From contig JAGZSY010000030.1 of the NCBI GenBank assembly GCA_018380885.1, positions 1 to 64,000 on the forward strand: a stretch of 64,000 bases of DNA, read 5' to 3'. This stretch comes from Enterocloster asparagiformis (GTDB taxonomy: Bacteria > Bacillota > Clostridia > Lachnospirales > Lachnospiraceae). Shown piece after piece: positions 51,455 through 60,064 of the stretch. How positions within the stretch are numbered: the stretch's first letter is position 1; each line of letters opens with the position of its first letter. The position numbers and the translations under genes are program-made. Under the pieces are notes generated by a model that worked only from the letters and a program-made list of their open reading frames with translations, was not told the DNA's origin and did no database searches.

Positions 51455-52642
51455 ATGAACAATTTTGAATTTTACGCCCCGACGCGGATGATTTTCGGCA
51501 AGGGAACCCATCTTCAGGTGGGAAAGATCATCAAAGAGTACGGCTTTAAGAAGGTTCTGGTTCATTTCGGCGGAGCCAGCGCCAAAAAGACAGGGCTGCT
51601 GGACGCCGTGTGCGGCGCCCTGGAGGCGGAGGGGATCGCATGGGTGCAGCTGGGAGGCGTCCAGGCCAACCCCACCCTGTCCATGGCGAAAAAGGGCATC
51701 GAGCTGTGCCTTGAGGAGCAGGTGGACTTTGTGCTGGCGGTGGGCGGCGGCAGCGTCATCGACTCATCCAAGTGCATCGCGGACGGCGCGGGTAATCCCG
51801 GTGTGGACGTGTGGAAGTTCTTCACCAAGGAGGCGGCTCCGGCCGGAGCCCTGCCCGTGGGCACCATCCTCACCCTGTCCGCCTCCGGCAGCGAGATGAG
51901 CGCCTCCTGCGTGATCACCAACGAGGAAAACGGCTTAAAGCGCGGCTTCAACAGCCCCACCCACCGGCCGCTGTTCTCCATCTGCAACCCGGAGCTGACC
52001 TACACGGTGAACCGCTTCCAGACCGGCTGCGGGACCGTGGATATCATGATGCACACGCTGGAGCGGTACATGGGCGGCGTGACCAGGGATACGCCGCTGA
52101 CGGACCGGATGGCGGAGGGACTGTTAAAGACCGTGGTGGAGGCCGGACTGACGGCGGACCGGGACCCGGAGAACTACGAGGCCAGGGCGACCCTGATGTG
52201 GGCAGGAAGCCTTTCCCACAACGATCTGACCAGCGCTGGCCGGGATTTCATGATGCAGGTGCACCAGCTGGAGCATGAACTGTCCGGCATGTACCCAAAG
52301 ATCGCCCACGGCGCCGGGCTCTCGGCCCTGTGGCCCTCCTGGGCGCGCTACGTGTGCGCCGGCTGGCCCGAGCGGTTCGCCCAGTACGCGGTGCGGGTGT
52401 GGAACCTGGAGATGAATTTTGAGAATCCCATGGAGACGGCGCTGGCCGGGATTCAGGCCACGGAGGACTATTTTAAGGGCCTGGATATGCCCACCAACCT
52501 CAGGGATCTGGGCGTGGAGCCGGAGAAGCTCGGGGAGATGGCTGAGAAGTGCACCAACTTTGGGACGCGCACCCTGCCCGGCATCAGAGAGCTGGGAAAG
52601 CAGGAGATGATGGAGATTTACCGCCTGGCAATGGAGGCGTAA
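51455..52642 (+). CDS. Iron-containing alcohol dehydrogenase (butanol-dehydrogenase type)
   Basis: A 395-residue group III NAD(P)-dependent alcohol dehydrogenase that interconverts aldehydes or ketones and alcohols. The nucleotide site is visible in VLAVGGGSVIDSSKCIADG, and metal ligands lie in the stretch from MMQVHQLEHELSG to KIAHGAGLS. NNFEFYAPTRMIFGKG at the start and FKGLDMPTNLRDLG near the end are typical of the BdhA/YqdH branch. The gene is alone on its strand between a promoter at 51386 and a terminator at 52664. The physiological substrate is not known. Confidence 0.93.
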   Translation: MNNFEFYAPTRMIFGKGTHLQVGKIIKEYGFKKVLVHFGGASAKKTGLLDAVCGALEAEGIAWVQLGGVQANPTLSMAKKGIELCLEEQVDFVLAVGGGSVIDSSKCIADGAGNPGVDVWKFFTKEAAPAGALPVGTILTLSASGSEMSASCVITNEENGLKRGFNSPTHRPLFSICNPELTYTVNRFQTGCGTVDIMMHTLERYMGGVTRDTPLTDRMAEGLLKTVVEAGLTADRDPENYEARATLMWAGSLSHNDLTSAGRDFMMQVHQLEHELSGMYPKIAHGAGLSALWPSWARYVCAGWPERFAQYAVRVWNLEMNFENPMETALAGIQATEDYFKGLDMPTNLRDLGVEPEKLGEMAEKCTNFGTRTLPGIRELGKQEMMEIYRLAMEA

Positions 52643-52663
52643 GGTGAAAAAATAACAGAAAAC

Positions 52664-52717
52664 GCCGCCCCGCCCCGGGACATGCTGCGATTGTCCCAGG
52701 GTGAGGCGGCATTTTTA
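52664..52717 (+). terminator. Terminator after the alcohol dehydrogenase
   Basis: GCCGCC (52664-52669) pairs with GGCGGC (52705-52710), extended inside by CGCCC/GGGTG and GGGACA/TGTCCC, followed by ATTTTTATT. Confidence 0.85.
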
Positions 52718-52719
52718 TT

Positions 52720-52760
52720 GGATGCAACGGGCCGGGGGCAGAGCCTGCGGCCGATTGCTT
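52720..52760 (+). repeat. Intergenic palindromic repeat, copy 1
   Basis: Directly after a terminator's T run lies GCAACGGGCCG...CGGCCGATTGC, with the middle GGGGGCAGAGCCTG. A second copy with the same layout is at 59696-59740. The arms differ between copies by changes that keep base pairing, so the hairpin itself seems to be what is conserved. It may be a REP-like element or a small RNA. Confidence 0.45.
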
Positions 52761-52795
52761 GGCTGGGGCGGAGCGGACGGGCGGCCCCGGCCTTC

Positions 52796-53599
52796 TCACA
52801 GTTCGATGATTTCCCGGTCGTCCGGCACCAGCAGGTTGCCTCGGTAATACTCCCGGCCCTCGGCGGTGTAGAGCTCCTTGCGGCGGGCGAGCTGTTTGTC
52901 CTCCGTGTGCCACAGCACCAGGTTCGGAATGTCCAGCTCGGCAGCCAGCTCGCAGGCCTCCTTCACCGTGCTGTGGTGCTTCTCATAGGGCTGGAAGCGC
53001 TCCCGGTCCCCGTAGAGGCAGAACGCCTCGTGCAGCAGCCAGTCGCTGCCCTCCACGTAGGCGCGGCAGCCCGGATTGTAGGGCTCGTCGCCCGCGCAGG
53101 TCAGCCGCTTGCCGTTCTTTAACTGGGTGGTGAACCCAAACTGCTTGGCCTTGGTGGACAGGATGTCGAAGAAGGTCACGTCGTAATCCAGGATGTGTAC
53201 GGTCTCCCCGTCCTCCACCGGCACCAGGAAGATGCGGTCCCCGATCATTTTGTAAAATTTTCCCTGCACGGTCAGGCGGCAGATGGTCTTGATGGTCTCC
53301 ACCAGGTCCGGATGGCAGTAGATTTGCAGATCTCCCTTAAAATTGCCCTTCTTCATACCTGTGGCGATCATGCGGATCATCCAGACAATGCCCAGAATGT
53401 GGTCCGTGTGCTCATGGGTGACGAAAATGTGGTGGATGTGGTTTAAATCCACCTTCATCTCGTCGAGAATTTTTAAGATACCGTTGCCGCCTCCGGCGTC
53501 CACCATGAAATACTCGTCCCCGTCCCGGAGGGCGAAGCAGGTGTTATAGCAGTGGATTGCCTGGGCGTTTCCGGTACCGAATACATAGAGCTGTTCCAT
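52796..53599 (-). CDS. MBL-fold metallo-hydrolase
   Basis: A 267-residue metallo-beta-lactamase-fold protein of the RNase Z-like branch. The metal site is seen in FVTHEHTDHILG (HxHxDH), the later ligands in CAGDEPYNP (Asp) and VLWHTED (His). A conserved N-terminus GTGNAQAIHCYNTCFAL and a glycine-rich MVDAGGGNG precede it. It lacks the long exosite of tRNA-processing RNase Z, and the substrate could be a nucleotide or a phosphodiester. It stands alone on the minus strand; RBS GGAGG. The 170 bases upstream hold no clear promoter. Confidence 0.87.
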   Translation of the reverse strand: MEQLYVFGTGNAQAIHCYNTCFALRDGDEYFMVDAGGGNGILKILDEMKVDLNHIHHIFVTHEHTDHILGIVWMIRMIATGMKKGNFKGDLQIYCHPDLVETIKTICRLTVQGKFYKMIGDRIFLVPVEDGETVHILDYDVTFFDILSTKAKQFGFTTQLKNGKRLTCAGDEPYNPGCRAYVEGSDWLLHEAFCLYGDRERFQPYEKHHSTVKEACELAAELDIPNLVLWHTEDKQLARRKELYTAEGREYYRGNLLVPDDREIIEL

Positions 53600-53768
53600 T
53601 CTTTTTTCCTCCGTTCTGAAAATCTGCGACCCTCAGAAAATGATCATGATTTTAAGATAATGTTACTATATTTCTCAGAATCCCGCAAGACTTTGTTTTT
53701 GTCCGGAGGCGGGGAAACACGCCGCCGGGCGGGCTGGCGGATGGCGGGATACAAAGCTTAAGCGCAGG

Positions 53769-54542
53769 CTAGGAAACCCAGATCACCTGCTCATGCTCCA
53801 GGACGGCGTCCCCGGTCCCGGAGAATACCAGATCGTAGGTAAGGCCGCGGCCGAACCGGGGGCCGGCCTGATAGATCAGGCTGGCCGTGCGCTTTCCCAG
53901 GTCAAAGCTGATCCAGAAAGCGGCCTGAGAGAAAAACATGCCGGATAAGGGCTCCTGCCGGTGGCGGACGTCGTTGACGGTCACGGTGCAGCCGCCCTGC
54001 TCCAGCTTCCAGGTGTGGAGTGTTTCGCTTTTGAAGTGGCTGGCCGGGTCCGTGTCCCCGTGCTCGTCGTATTTGACTATTGCGGAGGAGGGAACGGCGC
54101 CGCAGCGTTCCTGTCCGATCTGCCGGAACGTCTCCCTTATGGAGTCGAGGATGGAGGCGCACTGGTTCAACAGCGCGGTCAGGGCGGCATCCGTCTTTGC
54201 CATGTTCAGGGTATACGTGACGTCTCCACGCAGCTCAGGCTCCACCTTCTCAAGGCCCTGTTCCAGGATGGAGAAGGGCGGATACCCGTAATCAGTCAGA
54301 AGCCGCAGCGCGTCCTCCTTCACGCTGAGCGGATTTTGGGAAATGATCACGGTCTGCAAAAGGCCGACCAGCTCCCGCTCATAGTCCAGGCGGCGGCCGT
54401 AATACGGGTCCATGTAATAATCCAGGCAGAGCAGCAGGCGTTCCTTGGCCTCAGAGTCCTCCCCCATGAGGATTTCTTCCACCCCGGGCAGCCCATTCGC
54501 CACAATTTCAGCTTCTCTGTCCGTGTAATGTACGGTTTTCAT
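53769..54542 (-). CDS. Hypothetical protein downstream of lepB
   Basis: I do not recognise this 257-residue soluble protein. The N-terminal half is helical (EAEIVANGLPGVEEILMG, LLLCLDYYMDPYYGRRLDYE, VKEDALRLLTDYGYPPFSIL), and the C-terminal half is beta-rich (TWKLEQGGCTVTVNDV, AAFWISFDLGKRTASLIYQA). The start is ATG (complement of 54540-54542) with GGGAGGGA 6 bases before it; a longer frame to 54629 would overlap lepB. It lies 16 bases after lepB and shares its transcript. Confidence 0.72.
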   Translation of the reverse strand: MKTVHYTDREAEIVANGLPGVEEILMGEDSEAKERLLLCLDYYMDPYYGRRLDYERELVGLLQTVIISQNPLSVKEDALRLLTDYGYPPFSILEQGLEKVEPELRGDVTYTLNMAKTDAALTALLNQCASILDSIRETFRQIGQERCGAVPSSAIVKYDEHGDTDPASHFKSETLHTWKLEQGGCTVTVNDVRHRQEPLSGMFFSQAAFWISFDLGKRTASLIYQAGPRFGRGLTYDLVFSGTGDAVLEHEQVIWVS

Positions 54543-54558
54543 GTAATCCCTCCCTTTT

Positions 54559-55116
54559 TCATTCGATCCGCTTAAACCCGGGATAATACCGGAACAGCAC
54601 CTTGGCCGAGATGGCGGATTCCGGGACATAGGGATCGGGCCATTTGCGGGCGTCCGCGGAGTAGTTGCGGTTGTCTCCCAGCATCAGGTAGCAGCCGTCC
54701 GGCACCTCAAAATGGTAATCAGCGGACTCCATGGGCTCGGCCAGGTAGGGCTCGTCCAGGGGGATTTCCGAACCGTTGATGTAAACCAGGTTGTCCCGGA
54801 TGTCCACGGTTTCGCCCGGCAGGCCGATGACGCGCTTGACCAGCCTGGTGTTCTCCCTGCCCGGCCCTGTCTCGTGCTTAAAGATCACGATATCGCCCCG
54901 CTGGGGGTGGGAGCCGAAGCGGTATGCCAGCCGGGAGCCCAGAATTCGGTCCTTTGTCATGATGGTATTTTCCATGGAGTTGGACGGGACCCGGCTGTTG
55001 GAAATGATACAGGTATTTAAAAACAGGGCGATGGCGGCGGCCGTCAGGATGATTTTGATCCACTCCAGCAACTCCTTTTTCCAGCCGGCGGTTCCGGTTT
55101 GTTTTTGTTCACTCAT
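54559..55116 (-). CDS. lepB: Signal peptidase I
   Basis: The membrane enzyme that removes signal peptides from exported proteins. At 185 residues it has a cytoplasmic N-terminus, one membrane helix (about 20-38), catalytic Ser47 in VPSNSMENTI, general-base Lys94 in TRLVKRVIG and the conserved GDNRNYSADAR box. This is the small Gram-positive (SipS-like) form. RBS GGAG before the ATG at 55116. It is the first gene of a two-gene minus-strand operon with an unknown protein, and it is divergent from fbp. Confidence 0.95.
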   Translation of the reverse strand: MSEQKQTGTAGWKKELLEWIKIILTAAAIALFLNTCIISNSRVPSNSMENTIMTKDRILGSRLAYRFGSHPQRGDIVIFKHETGPGRENTRLVKRVIGLPGETVDIRDNLVYINGSEIPLDEPYLAEPMESADYHFEVPDGCYLMLGDNRNYSADARKWPDPYVPESAISAKVLFRYYPGFKRIE

Positions 55117-55281
55117 ATAAAATCTCCTTCACAGTGGTATTTTATCAGTGTACCACCGGACAGGCTGAAAGTCCTTACCAAATTGTTAATACTCCATTTC
55201 ACTTTTTTCCCGGGCATCCTGTGGGGGAGGGAGGAAAAGGGCGGCCGGGAATCAACGGGGCTTACAGCTTTCTTAAATTGT

Positions 55282-55310
55282 TTGAAAACTGCGGTTTTTT
55301 ATGATACTAT
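55282..55310 (+). promoter_or_regulatory. fbp promoter
   Basis: TTGAAA (55282-55287), 17 bases, TACTAT (55305-55310), 46 bases before the fbp start. The rest of the 240-base lepB-fbp gap shows no other clear element. Confidence 0.5.
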
Positions 55311-55356
55311 ATTTCTAAACTATACAGCGATTATGGAATAGAGGGAGGCGGAAGAA

Positions 55357-57294
55357 ATGAGGGATTTGGCGTACTTAAAGCTATTGTCCAGAGAATATCC
55401 CACAGTGCGGGCGGCCACCAGCGAGATCATCAACCTGATGGCGATCTGCGGCCTGCCTAAGGGTACGGAATATTTCTTCAGCGACCTGCATGGGGAATAC
55501 GAGGCGTTTGTCCACCTGCTGCGCAGCTCCTCAGGCATCATCCGCGAGAAGATAAGGGAGACCTTCGGGCATCTGATTCCCGAGGAGGAGGAGATCCAGC
55601 TGGCGAACCTGATCTATTATCCGGACCGCAATCTGGGAAAGATCCGCAAGAGCGGACAGTTTACCGAGGACTTCCAGAAGATCACCATCTACCGTCTGGT
55701 TCAGATTTGCAAGGTGGTGTCCTCCAAGTACACCCGCTCCAAGGTGAGAAAGAAAATGCCCAGGGAGTTTGCCTACGTTATAGACGAGCTTCTCCATGTG
55801 GATTACAACGACGACAACAAGCGGATCTATTACAGCGAGATCATCCACTCCATCATTGAGAATGCGGTGGCGGACAAGTTTATCATCGCCCTGTGCGAGC
55901 TCATACAGAACCTGACCATCGACAATTTGCACATTATCGGGGATATCTTCGACCGCGGCCCCCGGGCGGATATCATCATGGACGAGCTGATGCATTTCCA
56001 CGACGTGGACATCCAGTGGGGCAACCACGACATTTCCTGGATGGGAGCCGCCACGGGGAACCTGGCCAGCATCTGCAGCGTTCTGCGCATCGCCATCAGC
56101 TACAACAGCTTCGACGTGCTGGAGGACGGCTACGGAATCAACCTGCGGCCCCTGTCCATGTTTGCGGCCAAGGTGTACCGGGACGACCCCTGCCAGCGGT
56201 TCGTGCCCCATATATTAGATGAAAATGTTTACGACGCCGTGGACCCGGGCCTGGCGGCCAAGATGCACAAGGCCATCGCCATCATCCAGTTCAAGGTGGA
56301 GGGGGCCATCATCAAGCGCCATCCCGAGTACGGCATGGACGACCGGATTCTGCTGGAGGCCGTGGACTTTGAGAAGGGCACGGTGACGGTGGAGGGCAGG
56401 GAATACCCCATGCTGGACACGAATTTCCCCACCGTGGATCCCAGGAACCCGCTGGAGCTGACCGACGGGGAGAAGGAGCTGTTAAAGACCCTGAAGGCCT
56501 CCTTTAAGCACAGCGGCAGGCTGCACAAGCATGTGAAGTTCCTGTACTCCCATGGGGCGATCTACAAGTGCTATAACTCCAATCTGTTGTACCACGGCTG
56601 TATCCCCATGAGGGAGGACGGTTCCTTTGATAGTATTGTGGCGGGCAACGCCATCTATTCCGGCAGAAGCCTGATGGATTATTTCAACTATCAGGTGCAG
56701 AACGCATATTTTATGCCTGAGGGCACGGTGGAGAAGCAGTGGGCCATGGATCTGATGTGGTACCTGTGGTGCGGCTCCAAATCTCCGGTGTTCGGCAAGG
56801 ATAAAATGACCACCTTTGAGCACTATTTTATTGCGGACAAGAGCACCCACAAGGAGACGCTCAACCCCTACTACAAGCTCAGCGTGCAGGAGGAATTCTG
56901 CGACCGCATTCTGGCGGAATTTGATCTCCCGGCCAAGGGGTCCCACATCATCAACGGACACGTGCCGGTGAAGATGAAGGACGGGGAGACGCCGGTTAAG
57001 GCGGGCGGCAAGCTGTTCATCATCGACGGCGGCCTCTCAAAGGCGTATCAGGCCACCACGGGCATCGCCGGGTACACGCTGATCTACAACTCCAACCATC
57101 TGGCGCTGGCGGAGCACATGCCCTTTGACCCCAACAAGGAGAGCTCGCCCAAGGTATCCGTGGTGGAGAAGATGCAGAGCCGGGTTATGGTGGCGGACAC
57201 GGACAAGGGCAGAGAGCTGGCGGGACAGATCGCAGATTTAAAAGAACTGGTGGCGGCCTACCGGGAGGGCGCGCTGAAAGAAAGGGTAGAATAA
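55357..57294 (+). CDS. fbp: Fructose-1,6-bisphosphatase, class III
   Basis: The gluconeogenic phosphatase of the Firmicutes type, 645 residues as usual for class III. It belongs to the calcineurin-like phosphoesterases. Metal-binding motifs are seen in FFSDLHGEYEAF (around residue 45), IIGDIFDRGPRAD (around 195) and WGNHDISWMGA (around 225), and further His residues lie in KGSHIINGHVPV and in the glycine-rich end. It hydrolyses fructose 1,6-bisphosphate to fructose 6-phosphate in the cytoplasm. The following DUF1700 gene starts directly after the stop codon. Confidence 0.96.
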   Translation: MRDLAYLKLLSREYPTVRAATSEIINLMAICGLPKGTEYFFSDLHGEYEAFVHLLRSSSGIIREKIRETFGHLIPEEEEIQLANLIYYPDRNLGKIRKSGQFTEDFQKITIYRLVQICKVVSSKYTRSKVRKKMPREFAYVIDELLHVDYNDDNKRIYYSEIIHSIIENAVADKFIIALCELIQNLTIDNLHIIGDIFDRGPRADIIMDELMHFHDVDIQWGNHDISWMGAATGNLASICSVLRIAISYNSFDVLEDGYGINLRPLSMFAAKVYRDDPCQRFVPHILDENVYDAVDPGLAAKMHKAIAIIQFKVEGAIIKRHPEYGMDDRILLEAVDFEKGTVTVEGREYPMLDTNFPTVDPRNPLELTDGEKELLKTLKASFKHSGRLHKHVKFLYSHGAIYKCYNSNLLYHGCIPMREDGSFDSIVAGNAIYSGRSLMDYFNYQVQNAYFMPEGTVEKQWAMDLMWYLWCGSKSPVFGKDKMTTFEHYFIADKSTHKETLNPYYKLSVQEEFCDRILAEFDLPAKGSHIINGHVPVKMKDGETPVKAGGKLFIIDGGLSKAYQATTGIAGYTLIYNSNHLALAEHMPFDPNKESSPKVSVVEKMQSRVMVADTDKGRELAGQIADLKELVAAYREGALKERVE

Positions 57295-57801
57295 ATGACC
57301 AAGACGGAATTTTTGCAGATTCTCCGGGAGGAGCTGGACGGGCGCGTGCCTTACTCCGTGATCCAGGAGAACCTGAACTATTACAACACGTATATTGACG
57401 GGGAGACGGCCAAGGGGACGCCTGAGGTCCAGGTGATTGAGGAATTGGGCGGCCCCAGGATTATCGCCCGCACCATCGTGGACGCCACGCTGGACACGGA
57501 GGATCGCCCCGACGGCTTCCAGTCCTACGGGGGAAGCGAGGAGTACGACGGGGCCTCCAAGCGTACGGCCCAGAAACAGTGGACGGAGTACGGTGACGGC
57601 CAAAAGCGCTCGGTTCACTACGTGGACTTCAGCAAATGGTATGTGCGGCTGCTGGCCGGCCTGGCCGGCTTTGTGGTGATATTTCTGCTGATCACGCTGC
57701 TCCTTGGCATCATGGGCCTGGCCGGATGGATACTGTCCGTGATCTGGCCGGTGCTGCTGATTTTGCTGGTGATCTGGTATATGAAGGGTCCGAGACGATA
57801 G
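57295..57801 (+). CDS. DUF1700 (HAAS-domain) membrane protein
   Basis: A 168-residue protein. The N-terminal 65 residues are a HAAS/DUF1700 helical domain (MTKTEFLQILREELDG, NLNYYNTYIDGETAKG, VIEELGGPRIIARTIV). A polar linker and two to three hydrophobic helices (about 117-163) follow. DUF1700 proteins often sit next to PadR regulators and have been proposed as signalling membrane proteins; no PadR gene is present here. The start codon follows the fbp stop with no gap, so translation is coupled. Confidence 0.83.
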   Translation: MTKTEFLQILREELDGRVPYSVIQENLNYYNTYIDGETAKGTPEVQVIEELGGPRIIARTIVDATLDTEDRPDGFQSYGGSEEYDGASKRTAQKQWTEYGDGQKRSVHYVDFSKWYVRLLAGLAGFVVIFLLITLLLGIMGLAGWILSVIWPVLLILLVIWYMKGPRR

Positions 57802-57813
57802 AAGGTAAATTTG

Positions 57814-57858
57814 AAAGAGGAGGGAATCCGGTGTTGCGCCCGGATGCCCTCCTCTTTT
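57814..57858 (+). terminator. Terminator after the fbp operon
   Basis: AAAGAGGAGGG (57814-57824) pairs with CCCTCCTCTTT (57847-57857), with ATCCGG/CCGGAT inside, followed by T. It lies between convergent transcripts. Confidence 0.85.
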
Positions 57859-57873
57859 GATGGTGATTCGTAA

Positions 57874-58698
57874 TTATTTCCAAATATCCAGCTGCGCTTT
57901 GAGGCCGGCCAGATAGCGGGCGGAGAACGCGGCGTCCTCCCTCAGGCCCTTTAGCACCCGGCCCTCGATGGTGATGGTGCCGTCGTAGCAGAGGCCGTCC
58001 AAAAGGCGCATGATTCCGGCAAAGTCGATGGCTCCGATGCCGGGGAAATACCGGTTGTTGTCGGATACGTGCAGGTTATGGTAGTGGCCGTGGTACCGGG
58101 TCAGGGCCGCGGCGGTGTTCGTCTCCTCGATGTTCATGTGGTAGGTGTCCGGGAGGATGTACACAGGTTGGGAGAGTCCGGCGGTCAGGGCCGCGCCCTC
58201 CTCCAGGGTGTTGACCAGCAGGGCTTCGTAGTGGTTGGTGGCTTCTAAATAGAGCGGGGCCACGGCGGTTTTGCCCAGGCGGTCCAGCTCTTCCAGGGAG
58301 CGGCGCAGCTGCCGGCCGGCCGCCTCCTTGTCGCCGGAGGGGCCGCCCTTGATGAACCCGCAGATGACGCCGGCCTTAAAGCGCGCCGCGCAGTCCAGCA
58401 TCATGCCCAGGGCCTGCGCGCTCTCTGCGCGGACCAACTCATCCGGGCTGCTGAGGGACAGGCCGTTGCGCCCCGCGTAAGCGCCGGAGGCGATCATGGT
58501 CAGCCGCAGGCCGCAGCGTTTAAGCACGGCGCTCAGCTCATCCGTGTAGGGCTGGGAAAAGTCCAGCAGATTCAGCTCCACGCCGTAGAAGCCGCAATCG
58601 GCGAGCAGCTCCAGGGTATCCAAAAATTCCGGGCTGTCGGGAAGCTCTGGGGCAGCCAGCTGGATACAGAGGGGATAGGGGTAACGTTCAGTGTGCAT
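57874..58698 (-). CDS. Sugar-phosphate isomerase/epimerase-like TIM-barrel protein
   Basis: A 274-residue protein of the xylose-isomerase-like TIM-barrel (AP endonuclease 2) family. Likely metal ligands are seen in APLYLEATNHYEA (Glu), ILPDTYHMNIEE (Asp, His), YHNLHVSDNNRYFPG (His, Asp) and GTITIEGRV (Glu), the usual pattern for this fold. Members isomerise or epimerise sugars, inosose or hydroxypyruvate-type substrates. It stands alone on the minus strand and is preceded by GGAGG. The specific substrate is unknown. Confidence 0.83.
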   Translation of the reverse strand: MHTERYPYPLCIQLAAPELPDSPEFLDTLELLADCGFYGVELNLLDFSQPYTDELSAVLKRCGLRLTMIASGAYAGRNGLSLSSPDELVRAESAQALGMMLDCAARFKAGVICGFIKGGPSGDKEAAGRQLRRSLEELDRLGKTAVAPLYLEATNHYEALLVNTLEEGAALTAGLSQPVYILPDTYHMNIEETNTAAALTRYHGHYHNLHVSDNNRYFPGIGAIDFAGIMRLLDGLCYDGTITIEGRVLKGLREDAAFSARYLAGLKAQLDIWK

Positions 58699-58862
58699 GG
58701 AAAATACCTCCTGTTATGGATTCGCGTGCGCGCCGCGGCCGGTCCGGGAACGCCCGAATCTGGCGGCCTGCCGCGGAAAAATTGACATTACCTATATCAT
58801 AAACGATCCATGTAAAAAATGCAATTTAGAACGCTTCTGACATGGATCGCGCGCTTTGCACC

Positions 58863-58891
58863 TTGACAAAATTTCAAAAAAGAAATATACT
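58863..58891 (+). promoter_or_regulatory. Promoter of the first NlpC/P60 gene
   Basis: TTGACA (58863-58868), exactly 17 bases, TATACT (58886-58891). Transcription should start near 58898, at the edge of the WalR-like repeats. The remainder of the 280-base gap before the gene has no other feature. Confidence 0.75.
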
Positions 58892-58918
58892 GTATAAGAA
58901 ATGTAACATTTGCGTAAC
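58891..58918 (+). promoter_or_regulatory. WalR-like operator, first copy
   Basis: Three half-sites each 11 bases apart: TGTATA (58891-58896), TGTAAC (58902-58907) and CGTAAC (58913-58918). The known WalR (YycF) consensus is TGTWAH-N5-TGTWAH; the last two half-sites match it with one mismatch. The site overlaps the predicted transcription start, a position where WalR represses some genes in Bacillus. The same element occurs before the second hydrolase gene. Confidence 0.6.
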
Positions 58919-58978
58919 AAATTTGATAAAACTGTAATTTTAAAATAGATCAAGACAGATTTGCGAGGTGCAATGAGC

Positions 58979-59677
58979 GTGAGAACAATATGGAAAATGG
59001 CGGGAACAGCCTGTGTATGCGGCCTGCTGCTGATTGCCGGACCGGCGGAGGCGAAAGCCGCCCAGTTCGGGCCGGAGGTGACCAACACATCCAGCTACGT
59101 GGTGAAAATCGAGGCCCCCGAGGTGGGCATACATACATCGGCAAACGAGAGCTCCGCCAAGGCGGGAACCGTGAAGCGCGGCGAGACCTACCAGGTGCTG
59201 GCTCAGGCGGACACGGGCTGGGTCAAGATTCAGACGGAGAACGCCGCGGGTTACATCCGCGTTCCGGGCAACGCCTCCCTGGTGGAAAAGACCAGCGAGA
59301 AGGTGGACCAGTCCGTGAAAAAGCGCCGCGAGGCCGTGGAATACGCCCTTCAGTTCGTTGGCGGCAAATATGTGTACGGCGGAACGGACCCCCACAGCGG
59401 CGTGGACTGCTCAGGGTTTACCCGCTACATCATGGCCCAAGCCGCTGCCATCAGCCTCCCCCACTCCTCCGGAGGCCAGTCGTCCTACGGCAGGGAGGTG
59501 ACCGTGGATCAGATGCGCCCCGGCGACCTGCTGTTTTACAGCAGCGGCAGCCGGATCAACCATGTGGCCATGTACATCGGCGACGGCCAGATCGTGCACG
59601 CGTCCACGGAGCGGACGGGAATCAAGACGTCCCCCTATAATTACCGCAAGGTAGTGAAGATTGTCAGCCTGCTATAG
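58979..59677 (+). CDS. Secreted SH3-NlpC/P60 cell-wall hydrolase
   Basis: An exported peptidoglycan hydrolase of about 232 residues. A signal peptide ends near PAEAKA (about residue 26), an SH3b-like domain covers about 42-98 (VGIHTSANESSAKAGTVKRG), and an NlpC/P60 (C40) domain covers about 115-230. The catalytic Cys is in GVDCSGFTRYI, the His in INHVAMYIGDGQIVHAS. Such enzymes cut the gamma-D-Glu-diamino acid bond of stem peptides. Start: GTG 58979 is 8 bases from GAGGTG; ATG 58973 is only 2 bases from it, so GTG is preferred. It is a close paralogue of the next gene, with its own promoter, WalR-like site and terminator. Confidence 0.9.
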   Translation: MRTIWKMAGTACVCGLLLIAGPAEAKAAQFGPEVTNTSSYVVKIEAPEVGIHTSANESSAKAGTVKRGETYQVLAQADTGWVKIQTENAAGYIRVPGNASLVEKTSEKVDQSVKKRREAVEYALQFVGGKYVYGGTDPHSGVDCSGFTRYIMAQAAAISLPHSSGGQSSYGREVTVDQMRPGDLLFYSSGSRINHVAMYIGDGQIVHASTERTGIKTSPYNYRKVVKIVSLL

Positions 59678-59695
59678 AAGCAGGCTGATTTTTTT
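59664..59695 (+). terminator. Terminator overlapping the first NlpC/P60 stop
   Basis: CAGCCTGC (59665-59672) pairs with GCAGGCTG (59680-59687), followed by A and seven T. The stop codon of the gene lies in the loop. Confidence 0.88.
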
Positions 59696-59740
59696 GAATG
59701 CAATGGGCGGCGGGCGCAGCCTGTGGCCCATTGTTTGCGC
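59696..59740 (+). repeat. Intergenic palindromic repeat, copy 2
   Basis: GCAATGGGC (59700-59708) pairs with GCCCATTGT (59726-59734); the middle GGGCGCAGCCTG resembles copy 1 at 52720-52760. Like that copy it begins right after a terminator's T run. Bases 59741-59960 that follow hold no gene I can support. Confidence 0.45.
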
Positions 59741-59962
59741 CGATGGGACGGAGGCACTGCGGCGGCGGGCGCTGTCCCGGGATGGCCTGGAATTGCAACA
59801 GAAATTTAATAAATCGGTAGCATTTGCGGGGAATGTCCGGCGGCGGCAGCGCGTTTGCACGGAAAAACGCCTGCTTTCACCCGGAAATGCGTGCATTGCC
59901 GTAAAGTGATCGTAAGGATTTTGTAAAAAACGACTAAAAGATGTTAAATAATTCTAAAATAG

Positions 59963-59990
59963 TTGACGAATGCTGAGAACCTGCTATAAT
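59963..59990 (+). promoter_or_regulatory. Promoter of the second NlpC/P60 gene
   Basis: TTGACG (59963-59968), 16 bases, perfect TATAAT (59985-59990) with TG one base upstream (extended -10). Start of transcription near 59997. Confidence 0.72.
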
Positions 59991-59995
59991 AAGTT

Positions 59996-60021
59996 TGTAA
60001 CGAATGTAATATTTGCGTAAC
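59996..60021 (+). promoter_or_regulatory. WalR-like operator, second copy
   Basis: TGTAAT (60005-60010), five bases, CGTAAC (60016-60021), plus an extra TGTAAC at 59996-60001. The block from 60004 to 60024 matches the block at 58901-58921 at nearly every base, although flanking sequence differs. As in copy 1, it sits at the predicted transcription start. Confidence 0.6.
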
Positions 60022-60064
60022 AATTCAGTACAAGCAAACGAAACATGAAAGGCAGGAGATTTTG

